Positions 45,434 through 57,984 of a stretch of DNA of 64,000 nucleotides are shown one piece after another. Where the stretch lies: contig NC_087063.1 in the NCBI RefSeq assembly GCF_963678635.1, forward strand, positions 10,202,386 to 10,266,385, given 5' to 3'. Origin of the DNA: Symsagittifera roscoffensis. Lineage: Eukaryota > Xenacoelomorpha > Acoela > Convolutidae. The notes below the pieces were generated by a model. The model ran no database searches, was not told where the DNA came from, and saw only the letters and a program-made list of their open reading frames with translations. Both the position numbers and the translations under genes were made by a program. How positions within the stretch are numbered: position 1 is the stretch's first letter; each line of letters starts with the position of its first letter.

Positions 45434-46975
45434 TTACGGTTAATACACGTATCACGTATTATTATGGCACGTGTATATGTGATAGTACCATGCAAAACTT
45501 GAAGAACAATAATGTACACCATGGTTTACTTAATCACTGTGCGAAGTTTCATTGCACAATTACAAGGTTGAAACAGTTTTTCAACATTGAAAGTCAATTG
45601 TGAGGGGAGTAAAAAAGAACAATGCACGTTTGTATGATTGCACTTACAAATTGAAGCACAACAATTGTTTTAATGTAAAAAAATACAATTGGAGGGGATA
45701 TAATTTGTTGCTACTAAGCTGGGGCTATAATGTAAAAGACCTGATATCAGTTGTTCATCGTGTAAAAATGGTTAATTGCGTTAATTTGAGACTGAAGGTA
45801 TTAAAAACAAATTTGCTCACAATGGTTTGTTTGTTCACCATGCCACGGCTCATTGCATTATGCCAGTGTTAAACTAATTTTGAGAAAATGAAAATGCAAT
45901 CTAGATTTTCCGGTTCAAATGAGACGAGTCCGATTTTCACTCTAAAAAATTGGTCTGAATATTCCATCTCAAGGAAATAATTTCTCTCTTTCAGTGGAAG
46001 TCTGATTTGAAAATGTCTGTTTAAAACTTAAAATGTGTAAATTTTATTGCATTACTGCTATCAAATAAAATAAGTTTTTCAAAATGAAATTCAAATGAGG
46101 ATAGACATGATCACAAAATGTAATGGTTAGGGCGAGTCAAACTGTTCAGCAAACATTGTTAATTACGCCTTTTTCAATTGTGCTCACTATTATAACTTTT
46201 CCATTATCTCAGAAAAAATCTGTACCATTTCGTTTCCCGTGTTTCAGAGAGGTATAAAACTTAAAAACTATTGTTTTTAGTCTTTTGCCTCTGTGAAATA
46301 CGGGAAACCAAATGCTACATTTTTTTTCTGAGATAATGGAATAATTTTTTGAGGTGACCACAGCTGAAATTGGCATACTTGACAATGTTTGCTGATAAGA
46401 TTGACTCCATTACATTTGGGGCTAATGTCCATACCCGTTTGAAATTCAATTTGAAAATTTTGATTTTATTTGATTGTAATCATGAAATGATATTTTGCAC
46501 ATTTTCAGTTTTAAATAAACATTTTAAATCAGACTTCTATAGGAAAAGAGAAATTAAATATTTAGTTTGTTTAGTTTGTTTCCATGTTATGTTAATGCTC
46601 TGTTACAGTTATTTAATCAAAATTCGTTGCTGTTATACCTTAGTCCCTCGTGTAAAACTTGAACGTCTGTTTTTCTATAATCAACTTCCCTTTTGTTTTG
46701 TTTGAACTGTTTTGTGACGTATTTGAATCACAAAAAGTGTATATTGCTATTAAGCCAGTTGCTAATTTTGTCAATTCGGGATAATTAACGCGCGATATAT
46801 ATATTGTGTCCTTATATCTCGTGTAAGCGGTGGATCGATGCATTCCAAATTGAATTAAGGCGAGTCATTTGTTCTAGTTATTAGAATATGAGATGCTAAA
46901 TATATCCAGTTGTAGTTTATCTGGGAATACAAAGAACAAAAATCTGAATGATGAAAAAATAAATTTGTTTTCTTA
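45434..46975. other. intergenic DNA with an old R1-like remnant
   Basis: 45440-45870 keeps R1 internal blocks ('aacaaatttgctcacaa', 'tgttcaccatgccac', 'attgcattatg') without ends. An imperfect mirror around 46170-46370 has 'ttccattatctcagaaaaaa' and its inverse. No gene is supported. Confidence 0.45.
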
Positions 46976-46978
46976 TTG

Positions 46979-47507
46979 TTCCGACTTTCGGTACGAAAGT
47001 AACGGAATATTTGTGCTCGGGGTGGGTTTTTTTTTTCTTCAGACAAATTTCGACTTTTTAACTAGCCATTTTTGACGGAATTTTTTTATATCATTCGAAA
47101 GGTATTGTTGTCCTGAGCTCAAATTTGATAAGATATTTCACCTGTGATCATTTTTCGTAAAGTTTTGGGGGTTTAAAGGTTGCCATTTTGGCCAATTTGG
47201 GACAATTAACGCGCGATATATTTTGCGCTTTTAACGCGTAAGCGGAGAGTTAATCCGTCTTAGAAATCGTTCCAAATTGGTTGAAAGAAGCCTATTTGTC
47301 ATAATTGGTTTGCTACAAGGAGCGAATTAGATTCTTTGTACTGTATATGACGTGTGGGGGGATGGTTTTCATAAATAATTTTAGAAAAAAATTTTTTCAT
47401 TTTTTTTAAATTTCATTAAATTTTTTAATTTTATTACTGCTCCATAAACCTTAAAAGGCAGTCGGAACATTCAGGGCTTCGCCCTGATACGAGCAGTCTT
47501 GTTTGGC
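46979..47507. repeat. dispersed repeat R3, full-length, reverse orientation
   Basis: It begins 'ttccgactttcggtacgaaa' and ends 'tgatacgagcagtcttg', with the terminal hairpins ACTTTCG/CGAAAGT and CAGGGCttcGCCCTG. Confidence 0.8.
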
Positions 47508-47554
47508 ATTTATGCGCGGTCAAATTTTTCAATGATCTGCGCTGATATACGAGC

Positions 47555-47690
47555 AGTCTTGTTGCTCCGACTTTCGTAACGAAAGTAACAGAATATTTGT
47601 GCTCGGGTTGGTTTTTTTACAAGCCATATTTGACGAAACTTTTTAATATCATTCGAAAGATACTGTTGTCCTGAACTTAAATTTGCAATT
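47555..47690. repeat. partial R3
   Basis: It starts with the same 'ctccgactttcgtaacgaaa' end shortly after a second copy of 'tacgagcagtcttgtt', and stops after about 135 bp. Confidence 0.65.
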
Positions 47691-47955
47691 TATATCCTCA
47701 ATTGTATTAGCATTGTTTCAATCTTTGACCGACAATGTCCTAATTACCATGACTAAATCTAATATAAGTATCAGCACGATCAGTCTCGAAATTGTTTTGC
47801 AACAACACTGGAAATAAACTTCAATCAATGAACTTTGTTTTTCGTTGGTCAATCGGGTCTAGCTAAAAATGATAGCTTATGTTTTAGGAAAGGTTATGCT
47901 ATCACGGACTTCAATTTTAGTCAGAGGTATAATTCAGACCAGCAACCCTAGTGAG

Positions 47956-48122
47956 TAAACTGTTTAAATAACGTGATGGTGGCGTATCGTTACACGTTGT
48001 TACCCGTTCAGACAAGAAATGGTTACAATCGATTTTCTAAACTGTATAATTAACGTGATGATGGCGTATCGTTATTAATTAATACCCATTCTGAAAAGAA
48101 ATGGCTCGCAATCAATTTTTCT
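47956..48122. repeat. ~83-bp tandem duplication
   Basis: 'aacgtgatggtggcgtatcg' at about 47970 recurs as 'aacgtgatgatggcgtatcg' at about 48052, with co-linear flanks ('cagacaagaaatgg' / 'ctgaaaagaaatgg'). Confidence 0.8.
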
Positions 48123-49884
48123 AAAAATGAAGCGAAAACCTAAAAATAAATAACTTGAATCAAAGTAAAATCGATATAGTTTAAAACAAAAATATAGCTT
48201 ATAATGCTGAATTTCAAGATTTTAGTAGCTCAAAATCAATTTAAATTTGTTTTTAACCATTTGTTTATGATTAAAGTTTATGCAACAAATATACTGATTA
48301 TATCAGTTTTTTTAAACTTTTTTCAACTGTTCGGGTAGTTGTTTGGCCCGAAAGGAAAATGGTGATATATTACAATGCGTGGTAGCTTCAGTTCAATAGC
48401 TAGATCGCTTTTTGTTATACTTCGTACATTAATTATAATTTATTTCAAAAGCCATATTTTTCAGCAAAAAAGTGTAGATATCGAGTCTTAGAATAACAAT
48501 TCATTTGGCAGAGTAATGTAATAACAAAAACTATCTAAATAGTAGAACAACTGATTAAAAATGAAATGAATATATTATGCATTATAGTTCTGAAATTTAA
48601 AACATGCACTATTCTCAAAATTACCACTTATTGTAAAATATCACCAGGAAAATATAGCTAAAATAAGAATTTTCGGCTTAACAAAATCAAAATTTTTGCA
48701 GCTTAAATTTTGATAATGATATTAGTTGTTCAAATAATTTCACGTAAATTCATTTTCACTGCTGCAAAAACCCCTAAACACGGAAAATTCAAAAGAGATT
48801 GTCTTAAACACAAAATTTCGCTTTAATAAAAATCTACACAAGTAAATCTAGCTTTTTGTAGCCCTCCTGGAGGCTTTCCTTACATACACAAGTTTGCTCA
48901 AGTTTCGACACAAAATCAAAAGTTATAGTTATTTTGATGAAATTTAGTTTATTCCCAAAACCCAATTAAATCAATTTAAATCAATATTTAAAGCAATTTG
49001 AAGCAATGAAATCAAAATATGTATCTGAAATAAACTATATAAATATTAAATTGTTTCTAACCCTAATTTTTTCAATGCTTTTTAGGTATGTAGTAACCCA
49101 ATGTAGTAACTTCTACTCCTGCTTCAAGTTTAAATTTCAAAATTGGCGGTTTCATGCAAATTTAGCGTTTTTTTTATTCTTGATTGATTGAGTAATTATT
49201 AATAGTAGAATTTCTAAAATCCCGGAAAATTTCTCAAATTATTGAAATTGGTTTCGTTTTAAGATTTTCAAACAATTGAGCGAGTTCATATTCTCCAAAA
49301 ATTCCACAAATTTAGGATTCAGAGAAACACAAATAGTGAATTGCCCTACCCTGCGATTGGATCTTAGATAGCGACCCGGCAGGGTATTAATTCTTTGTTT
49401 GCTTTGTTTTGAAAACTCAAAACTCGGCAATAAACCATTGTTTAATTATAATTCAAAAACCAATTTTATGTTCCAGTGCTTTTTTTAAATTAGGATTAAC
49501 ATTAATTCATGACTGACGGCCACTGATTTTGCGCCTTTCAAGAGTTGGTGTTTAATGGGAGCTTGAACCTGGTTTCCCGTTAAAAGTCGTATTCCTCTTG
49601 ATGCAAAAGTGTTTGAGTATATATTATTACTGTTATGAGCCGTTTTTTCACATTTTCTAACCTGTCTTTCTAACCTTTTTTTAGGTCGACAAATTTTATC
49701 TTCCAAGCTCTAACAATTCACTAAAAAGATCCCGTTTTGGCAAAATTTGTTGAGCCACAGGCAAAATTTTGACAAAACCAAAAAAGGCGCTCTTAAGACA
49801 GCTTTGACCAAAACATCGTGATCTTTCGCCCGTCCCCCTCAGAAATTGTATATATTGGCGCCAAAAGTGCTTTAAATAAATTTT
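48123..49884. other. no gene seen
   Basis: Very AT-rich with no supported coding, RNA or transposon structure. The frames at 49006 and 49706-49485 are short and unrecognised. Confidence 0.45.
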
Positions 49885-50223
49885 CGGTCAGAGCAATGTC
49901 TTCAGTTGTGCTCTAGTTTGTTTTCCATGCAAATTCTGGTACCACAAAAAAATATCACATGAGTTTGAGTGATATGTCGTTTTGATGCCTGCCTTTTTGA
50001 TCAGGATTCGAAATAAACAGAGAAAACTTCAAAAACTTTTCTCAGTAACGCGAAAAAGTTTGATAGTTATTCCAATCAACAAATAAAAAAGCTAGCGCTT
50101 TGAGCAAAAAATAGACAGTTAAACAAACAAATAGTAAAGCTAGCGCTTTGAGCAAAAAATAGAGAGTTTTACAGATTCCGTTAGCGCTTTCTCGGCGCTA
50201 AATTGAAAAAAAAATTCTCTTGA
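49885..50223. repeat. dispersed repeat R6, copy 1
   Basis: Shares with 50970-51292 the blocks 'cagagaaaactt(c/g)aaaaactttt', 'tttagcgctttc(t/c)cggcgctaaatt' and 'gtttgttttcca'. It includes a short tandem duplication of 'aaagctagcgctttgagcaa' at 50080-50166. Confidence 0.6.
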
Positions 50224-50229
50224 AATTTT

Positions 50230-50445
50230 GGCTCTTTTCCAATTTCCCCTTTGATTTTTTCTGGAATTCAATATGCGAAAGTCTATTTAAATAATTTTCC
50301 ATGTTGTAAATCGCATCAAAACCTGTCGGCGTGAACAGGTGAATAATTTATGACAACTTTTTTTACATGCAAAATGCCGTGTGAACAATTTTTGAGCCCC
50401 TTAATTTTGTAATTGTACCAGGGGTTGGGAAACTGGAAAAGAGCC
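50230..50445. mobile_element. MITE R1, diverged
   Basis: The ends GGCTCTTTTCCAATTTCCCC and AACTGGAAAAGAGCC are present. The flanks GAAATTTT and GAGTTTTT agree at 6 of 8. Internal sequence is more diverged than in other copies. Confidence 0.7.
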
Positions 50446-50969
50446 GAGTTTTTATCTTTTTTTTCTTCTTCCCGCACCATGGATGAAAATCGATTTGAGT
50501 TGTGTTTTGCTGCCAATGTTTATAAAGTTGAAAATTAATCTATTATAGTCAATTAAGAAAGGAATCTTTTGCCATTTAAATGGATTAGATTGCCCTTATA
50601 TTGCCAAAAATTGATTATATTGCCACTGATTATTTTGCCAATGGGGGAGGTTGTGGGTTTCTAAGGGACAACCCCGAGAACCAACCACCTCACCAAATTT
50701 AGCTCTTTGACACCTCACCCCTTTGTCCCTTACAATTATTCATGATGGGAAAATCAGTGGTGGGAAAATCTGTTGCAAACCTAAAACGCAATTTATGCTA
50801 CAGAATTTTGAAAGCAAAAAAATCAGTTATGAAACTATTATTTTACTTCTTCTATGGAATTTCGAAACCAAACAACTTCTTCATGTTACGAGATAATGTT
50901 TAATCTTAAACTGCCTGACCCGCACTTTAGAGGATTCATATTTCAGAGATCTTTTGGTTCTCACTATTG

Positions 50970-51292
50970 TAAGTGGAGCAGAACAGTGTCTTCTTGTGTG
51001 GTTTAATTTGTTTTCCACAAGGGAAACCGGGTACCACTAATAAAAATCAAAAACGATTGAATTTTTAATCACTTAGAATTAGAAATTACCGGGTACCACT
51101 AATAAAAATCAGATAAGATCGAATTTTTAATGAATTAGAATCCAAAATTAACAGAGAAAACTCGAAAAACTTTTCTCAGTGTCGCGCAAAGTTTTCAAAA
51201 TATTTTGAAAAAGTTAAGCAATAAACAGTTTTGCAGCTTTCTTTAGCGCTTTCCCGGCGCTAAATTGGGGACAAAATCTCTCTCATTTATAT
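50970..51292. repeat. dispersed repeat R6, copy 2
   Basis: Direct-orientation relative of 49885-50223. It holds a local duplication of 'ccgggtaccactaataaaaa'. Confidence 0.6.
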
Positions 51293-51381
51293 CAATTTTG
51301 TATAATTGTAAAAAAACGTTGATTTCGTTTCCGTTATATTTTTTGCAAAATACCTGTTTTAACTAAAAAATCAGACTAATC

Positions 51382-51578
51382 GGATCTACTTAACAATCTC
51401 CAACCCCCCTCCCCTCCCCCTTTCAAGAAAGGGGGGAGATTGTTGAGTAGATTACTGGCAGCAAATTTTTGACCAATCAGAATGCAACAAAGTTCGAATT
51501 GACATACAACGCTCTGGTGCGAATTTACAGGGGTGGCGATTCTTTATTAGAGACAATATTAGATTGTTAAGTAGACCC
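51382..51578. mobile_element. MITE, GGRTCTACTTAACAATCT family
   Basis: The left end GGATCTACTTAACAATCT and right end AGATTGTTAAGTAGACCC are inverted. Both flanks read GACTAATC (51374-51381, 51579-51586), a perfect 8-bp duplication. An inner partial inverse (ccccctttc/gaaaggggggagattgtt) lies at 51410-51450. It is non-autonomous and hAT-like by TSD length. Confidence 0.88.
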
Positions 51579-51714
51579 GACTAATCTTTTAAAATCGAGT
51601 TTTTTCCTCCTTCCCGAAATGAACTTCCATGGAAAAAATTAGTTATGATTGAGTTTTATTGTCAGTCTCTGTAAAACTGAAAAGTGATCGCTTAATTAAA
51701 AATTTGAATACATT

Positions 51715-51770
51715 TGTATGTATGTATGTATGTATGTATGTATGTATGTTCGTATGTTCGTATGTTCGTA
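51715..51770. repeat. (TATG)n microsatellite
   Basis: About nine TATG units grade into TATGTTCG variants. Confidence 0.95.
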
Positions 51771-51777
51771 TTTATGT

Positions 51778-52819
51778 AAGTGTGGGTGAAAATAGTAATT
51801 CTGACAGGGATCGCGCGTCATAATACAAATTATGGCCAAAACTCTATCAAAACGCTTTTTGGGGGTCAAGAATTACAAAACGGTGGGGTGGTTCTGGTAG
51901 GGGGTCGGTCTGGTGGGGGTTAGTGATGGGTTTGTAAGGGACAAGGGGGAAAACGTTGGAGGAGGGAGGGTAAAGGGTCAAATAGCTAAGCGTTGTGGGA
52001 GGGGGTTGGGGTGATTGGAAATGGGCGGGAGTAAAAGACAAGAAGGCAATTGCTGACGGGTAAGATGGCAAAGGGGAAAACACTTAGGGGTTGGTTGTGG
52101 GAATGAAATTGCTTCTAGAAATCGAGTAGTCCGTAAGTTTTCTGCACTACTCATTTGAGTAACACAGAAATTATTGCTAAATTTTGCGCGAAGCGAAACA
52201 AAAATGAAGTGGAAAAAATTGATTCTAATTAACGGATGTTAAATGGAATATAATTAACTTTAAATTTGATAAGACAATGGATTAAAATTGATTTTTTGAT
52301 CCATTTTGATTTCAGAGGGCAACATGGGAGTCGATTTTAGGGTTGCTTTTTCGCACGCTCACCAAAAAAGGACAAAACTCTCTGGAATAAAGACTCTCCT
52401 TATGACCGAAACAAAAGCGGTTTCCGTTTTAACCGAGTGCGTCTAAAAAGGAGCTGAAGATTTAGATTTTTTTTGTGGAATTGAGACATAAAATATTACC
52501 ATTTTTAACACTAAATATAAGATCATGAAATGCTTTTGTGCCGGTTTTGTGCAACATGTTACCAAATATCGGATTTGTATCAAGTGAGTTTATTGAAAAG
52601 CGCAAATGTCCTCACTTCTACTTTAAAACATAACTGAAAATCGTATTTGCTGGAGAGTTGGATTGAAAACATGTTACATTATTATAACTTAAGTGTTTCA
52701 TAAAAACTTAAATTCCATAAAACCTAAATTAATTTGTAAAACTTTCACAAAAATCCAAGTTCCTTGAAGGAACTTTCTTCACTTTGTTAAGCAGACTTTT
52801 CCACTCATCTTCCTAAGTT
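51778..52819. other. upstream region of transporter gene
   Basis: 51880-52080 is a G-rich strand-biased tract (gggtt, gggggt). The rest is AT-rich. It should contain the promoter of the gene starting at 52820. No core element could be assigned. Confidence 0.4.
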
Positions 52820-55800
52820 ATGAACAACTATGGATCGATTGGTGAGAAGTCAGACATGGAGAAGGATGACATTAGCTTGTCGGATCCAGGGGCCAAACCG
52901 GGCAATGGTTCCAAAAAAGACCAAAACTTAGACGATAAAAGTGCCTCGACGTCCATGGATCCCATTGAGACTCCTATTGAGGAGGCCCTGGAGAATGCAG
53001 GGCTCACCTGGGTTCATTTTAAGCTCCTGGTGATCATGGGAGTGATAGTTATGAGTGATTACATCGAGTTGGAGGTCAACTCACTACTAGGTAAGGATGA
53101 ACTTATATATCAGATATTATTCACAATTTTTTTTATTTTTCAACTTTTATCAAAAACATGCAGTCACAATACCTAGGAAATAACTATTAAATGTAACCAC
53201 ATCTCATGTTTGTTATTCCAGAATGACTTCGGTATTTTGACGTAATGTCCTGAAGCCTATATAATTTTCTTGTGTGCTTGTGTGAGTGCGAGTACGTGTG
53301 TGCGTGTGTGTATGATTGTCAGTGACATCTACGGTTCCTACGCAGTTAATAAGTTTGTTCGTAAATTAAATAATTAGGTCCTAAAATAGTGCTTAATCAT
53401 TTCTGTAGACACAAATGCAAAACCAAAAATGCAAAAACTCCCCACGGACATTGAGCCCAACTACCATCTGTACTATCCTAGTTACATGTATTTTTTTCTA
53501 GTTTAAGGGCGAGAAAAAAAAACTAATATAAAAATGAGTTTTTGTATTCCGACTTTCTAAAAAACTTAGGATTGGTGTGGTCTTCTGTATTCAGTCAATT
53601 TTCGGCGATCGAGAAAAAAGTTTGTAACAAAAACATTTTTACACCCATCGGAGATATCGACCCTGAAAAATTAAAATTAAGAAAAATATATTTCAACTAC
53701 GATCATTTTTTGCAAAGTTCAGGGAGTTTGAAAGTTGCCAACTTGGCCATGCTCTGGACTATTTTACGGGCCTTTTTATTGCTGAACGCGTAAACGCGTA
53801 ACTCGAATTGTTTATGCGTGGAAAATTATATCGCGCAGCAGTATCGTTTCAAATCGACTTGAAGCTAGCTAATCGGTTGTTTCAAATTCGTGCGACTCAA
53901 ATCTTGCACAGTTAATCTTTGATATTGTCGAAATTATATCGTTTGTCAAAATTTTCTTTTCTCAAATTTTACTCGCTGTGGAATAAGAGGCTGTCTGAAC
54001 ATTTAGGGCTTCGCCCCGATATATGGGCTGTCTTTTTTTCCGACCTTCGTAAGGAGAGGAACGGATTATTTGTGCTCGGGTTAGTTTTTTTTTCTTCAGA
54101 CAAACTTCGATTTTTAACTAGCCATTTTCGACAACTATTTTTTATATCATTCACAAAATTTTTGTTCTACTGAGCTGATATTTGAAAAAAAAATATTTCA
54201 CCTGTGATCATTTTTCGTAAAGTTATGAGGGTTTAGAGATTGCCATTTTGGCCAAGTTGGGACACTAAACGCTCGATATATTTCAATTCAATCCGTCTGA
54301 GAAATCGTTTCAATTTGGTTGAGGGAAGTTTATTTACCATATTTGATTTGTTACTAGGAGCAAAATTTATCACTTTGTACTTTATACGGCGTGTGGGAGA
54401 TGATTTTCACAAGAAAACTCAAATTTAAAAAAACTCATTTCAGTCTTTTTTTTACATTTAGCTTTTTCATGCTCTTACTGCTCCAAAGACCTTGAAAGGC
54501 AATCGGAAAACTCAGGGCTTCACCCTGATACGAGCAATCTTGTTTTTTCTTTCGAATTGGAGCTTCAAAAATGGTAGCTTTTTGCATTTTACATTTTGGA
54601 ACGAGTTTGCAGCTTTAGCAATCCCGTATATAGATTTTTGAACTGAAAATGATCACTTTGGTTTAAAATACTTTTTGCAAAGTCGAGATTGAACAGCCAA
54701 AATTTTAACAAAATACTGCTTATAAACAGACCTGAGTAGAAATCGAAACTTTACTTGAAAAAACTCAATTTTTAAATCCAAAAACTCATCTATTTTTTAA
54801 TTTTAGGACAAATTTTGGTAGAAACTAACCTTAAAGGAACTTTATATCAGATGGCTACATACTAAAAGATAGCACGCGCTAAAACATAAGTTTTTTTACC
54901 ACATCGTTTTCTAGACTCTATAAAATTGATAAACAAACTTCAAGCCAAATATAGCAAAGATTCATGTTTATAAGATAAATTGAGACTCAGAAAAATAGTT
55001 GCGCCCAAAATTTCTTCTTGCAATTTTTATGCTGATAAATTTAATTCTTTCTTGGGTAGCAAAAATTCAGAGCTGTAATTTTCTATAAATTATTTATGGT
55101 TGAGCGCAACAATTCTTACAATCCTGTGAAAATCACTGCAAAGTCAACTCGGATCAAGTGGGGTCAAACTTTTTTTTCAAGTTTTCGATTTAATAATATT
55201 TTTGTTACCACGCAATTTTTGTCAATGTGAATAAATAACCTAGTTTAACCTATTTTTGTGAGTTTTCCCCTAGGTAGTTTTTTGAATATTGATCATGCCT
55301 TTTGAGTTTTTTCTGTTACCTTTGAATCTTTCGATAATAACCATAAGTTCATTTATGGTCTAATGTTTTTTTTTTGCAGTTTGTCTGCTGTTTTTTAACG
55401 GTTCATCTTTTTTCAATTATTTTTCAAACTTCTTGGGTTTTTTGGTTTCGAAAAATTTTTTTGTACTAATGAATTTTGAACCAAATCATTTTTTGCTGCG
55501 TCCTTGAGGGAGTACCAAAACACAGAATAAACCACACGTGTTAGAATGTGTTCCAATTTAACTCATTTTATTCTTTTGACCTGTTAAATTTAGTTTTATT
55601 TTGAATACAGAACCCCTAAAATCGATGTTAGTTAATTTTCTGAAAATTCTGACGATACCGAAACTTTTTGAGAATTGATATTGAGACCATTTCTTAACTC
55701 ATCTTTAGTTGGCAACTATTTCTTTGTAAAGGGAATATATCTGACAGTGTGCGAAACCCTCGTGCCAGAAATACCGGTTGCCTTAAATTTATAGTATCCG

Positions 55801-57784
55801 AACTGATAATGACACTCGAAATTTCTAAGGTTTTTAGGATATAACTCAGCATTTTTGGGACAGTTTAAAGGACTTTGCTTGATAGAAGATTTTGGTGCAC
55901 TCCGTGTTTCTTCCATGAGAATAGCCCCAGTTTTATGATATTTTTTATCTGTAGGTCCTGTGCTGCTCTGTGAGTGGGAAATTTCTGCCTTCCAGGAGGC
56001 TCTTCTCACCTCTTCTACTTACATCGGAATGTGTGTCGGGGCCGCTTTGTGGGGAAAATTCTCCGACAAATACGGTTAGAGAAAAGTTGAAAGCTGCTTT
56101 TTTGGTTTGAAGCGTCAAGACGTTGGCAAGAAAAATTATTTATAAAATCATATTTCGCAAAATCCCAAGATTCTAGCCCCAGTACTTAGTACCAAAAAAT
56201 AGTCAAAGGTTATTTTTTTTTTCAAATTCAATTGCAGGGCATTGATTTTTTTTCGCACTCTATATTAAAAAAATGTCAGAAATGCTTAAAAAAATTAAAA
56301 TTGGTTCAAGTAAAAAAAGCTACCCCCAAGAATAAATATTTCTTCACATTTTTCAAAAAAAAACAACGGAGATCACAGCAATTTTATTAGTACAACAATG
56401 AAAAAAAAAACAATTCATTGTATAAAAAGCCAATTCACTATCAATTGGCGCGTAAAATGTGGCAGGCAGACACAGGCCAGAGTCCCCTAACCAATAAATT
56501 GTGAATTGATAGGAATAACAACCTAGATTGTTTTCAAGTTTTTCTTAAAGCTCAAGGCGTCAAATATCTAAAAATAAAGTATGTCAAACTATCAGTAATT
56601 TGAGTGCATCACCGTTTTGTGTTTATATTTCAGGTCGGAGGGTGGTGCTCCAAATTTGCAGTCTAATCGGAACATTCAGTGTCATCGTGAGTGCCACCAG
56701 TCAGGGTCCCAATCTCTTCGCAACCTCTCGATTCGTCGGCGGATTTGCAGTCGGCGGAATGCACATCGCTTACACATTCGTATCCGAATGCTTCGGTGCT
56801 CGGCTGCGCGCCAAAGCCGTCTTTATTTTATTCATCGCCCATTATAGTGGTTCAATTATAGGAGCAGTGCTGGCATTTTTCATGCTTCCCGAAGGGGGTT
56901 TCGGGGGCTGGCGACTATTCATTATTTTCACGACTACGCCGATGTTTATGATATTCATATTAGTGACTCATTTTTGCCCCGAGAGCCCCAGATTTCTTCT
57001 CATTTCAGGCGAATCAAAAAAAGCTCTCGAAGTCATACAGAGCTTCAATAGAAAACAAAATGAAAATATCATATTGGCGCCTATTGTAGTTAAGAACCGA
57101 GGCTCAGTTGGCGATTTATTCAGGAATTTGGAACAGTCCATACTTTTGGTGTCAATTTGCTCAGCTTTTTTCTTTCTTCGTTTTCAAAGTCTGGGACTCA
57201 CTTTGCTGTATTACGAAAATTTACAAAATCCGAATGCTGACCAAAACTGTGACATTTTTGTCGAGACTTATGAAAAAGAAAACGAATGCGAACTTCTGAA
57301 ATCTTCTGACTACTTGCAAAACATTTTGTTCACAAATGCTCAGCTCGTTTCCGCAATTGTAAGCACGACTTTAGCTGACGCTTTCGGCCGAAGGTTCGCA
57401 ATGTATTCCACATCATCACTTGGTACAATCTCTTTGGGCTTGCTTCTCTTTTGCATGCCGAGTATTCTGCTCACGTTTTCAGCAATGGTTGCCAAATTCC
57501 TTATCTTAGCTTCAATAATGGTGATATTTTTGTATGTAAACGAGCTCTATCCTACTTACATCCGATCTCTAGCGCTTGGCTGTGTCGAGTCGGCTTCTCG
57601 GTTCGGCTTGATTCTCTCCCCGTTCGTCGCCCAATTTCTCTCCAAAACGAGTTATCCGATTGCACTTTCTATCTATATTTTGTCGGGTGTTGTTGCGGTT
57701 ATTTTGTTGCAAGCTGCAAAAGAAGAGACCAAAAATCGAGTTTCAGAGGATTCTGACCTGATAGATGAAAACTTGAAAAAATGA
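52820..57784 (+). CDS. major facilitator transporter, SV2/SVOP/organic-cation-like (3 exons)
   Basis: The exons are 52820-53090 (donor CTAG|GTAAGG, phase 1), 55955-56074 (acceptor tctgtag, donor ACG|GTTAGA, phase 1) and 56634-57784 (acceptor atttcag, stop TGA), giving 513 residues. A polar acidic N-terminus of about 65 residues precedes TM1. The first MFS motif A, GKFSDKYGRR (124-133), is split by intron 2, which confirms the join. The second, LADAFGRR, is at about 377. PESPRFL at about 246 and NELYPTYIRSLALG at about 433 are hallmarks of the SV2/SVOP/OCT branch. Twelve membrane segments are expected, and the tail is acidic/polar. The substrate is not predictable: it could be an organic ion or nutrient carrier, or a vesicle protein. 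The long exon alone would miss TM1-TM2. Confidence 0.9.
53548..54543. repeat. two R3 repeats in transporter intron 1
   Basis: A diverged copy spans about 53548-53840 ('ttccgactttctaaaaaac', 'acgcgtaaacgcgtaac'). A fuller copy spans 54038-54543 ('ttccgaccttcgtaaggag' to 'tgatacgagcaatcttgtt'), in the same orientation as 46979. Confidence 0.7.
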
Positions 57785-57832
57785 GCCTTAGTCTTCGAAT
57801 AAAAATATTGATTTTAAAATATGTATTTTCCA

Positions 57833-57838
57833 AATAAA
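57833..57838 (+). terminator. polyadenylation signal AATAAA
   Basis: AATAAA 49 bp after the transporter stop. Another AATAAA lies at 57798, 14 bp after the stop. Either could serve. Confidence 0.6.
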
Positions 57839-57870
57839 CTATTTTATGTCTCAACAAAATTTTCACTAAT

Positions 57871-57977
57871 CTTTTTAATACTGGTTCGGAAAAAAGTTTA
57901 ATACTGGTTCGGAAAATTTTAATACTGGTTCGGAAAATACTGGTTAATAATCTTTTTAATACTGGTTCGGAAAATTT
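57871..57977. repeat. ~25-bp tandem repeat
   Basis: Five copies of 'taatactggttcggaaaa', one of them partial, with variable T/A spacers just beyond the transporter's polyadenylation signals. Confidence 0.9.
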
Positions 57978-57984
57978 TTGCCGA

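Noticed and set aside
51847-52083. Pro/Ser/Thr-rich 78-codon minus-strand frame
   Set aside because: It is the translation of a G-rich low-complexity tract, with no other coding evidence.
55716-56009. 97-codon minus-strand frame
   Set aside because: It overlaps transporter exon 2 on the other strand, and the plus-strand reading has correct splice phases and an MFS motif.
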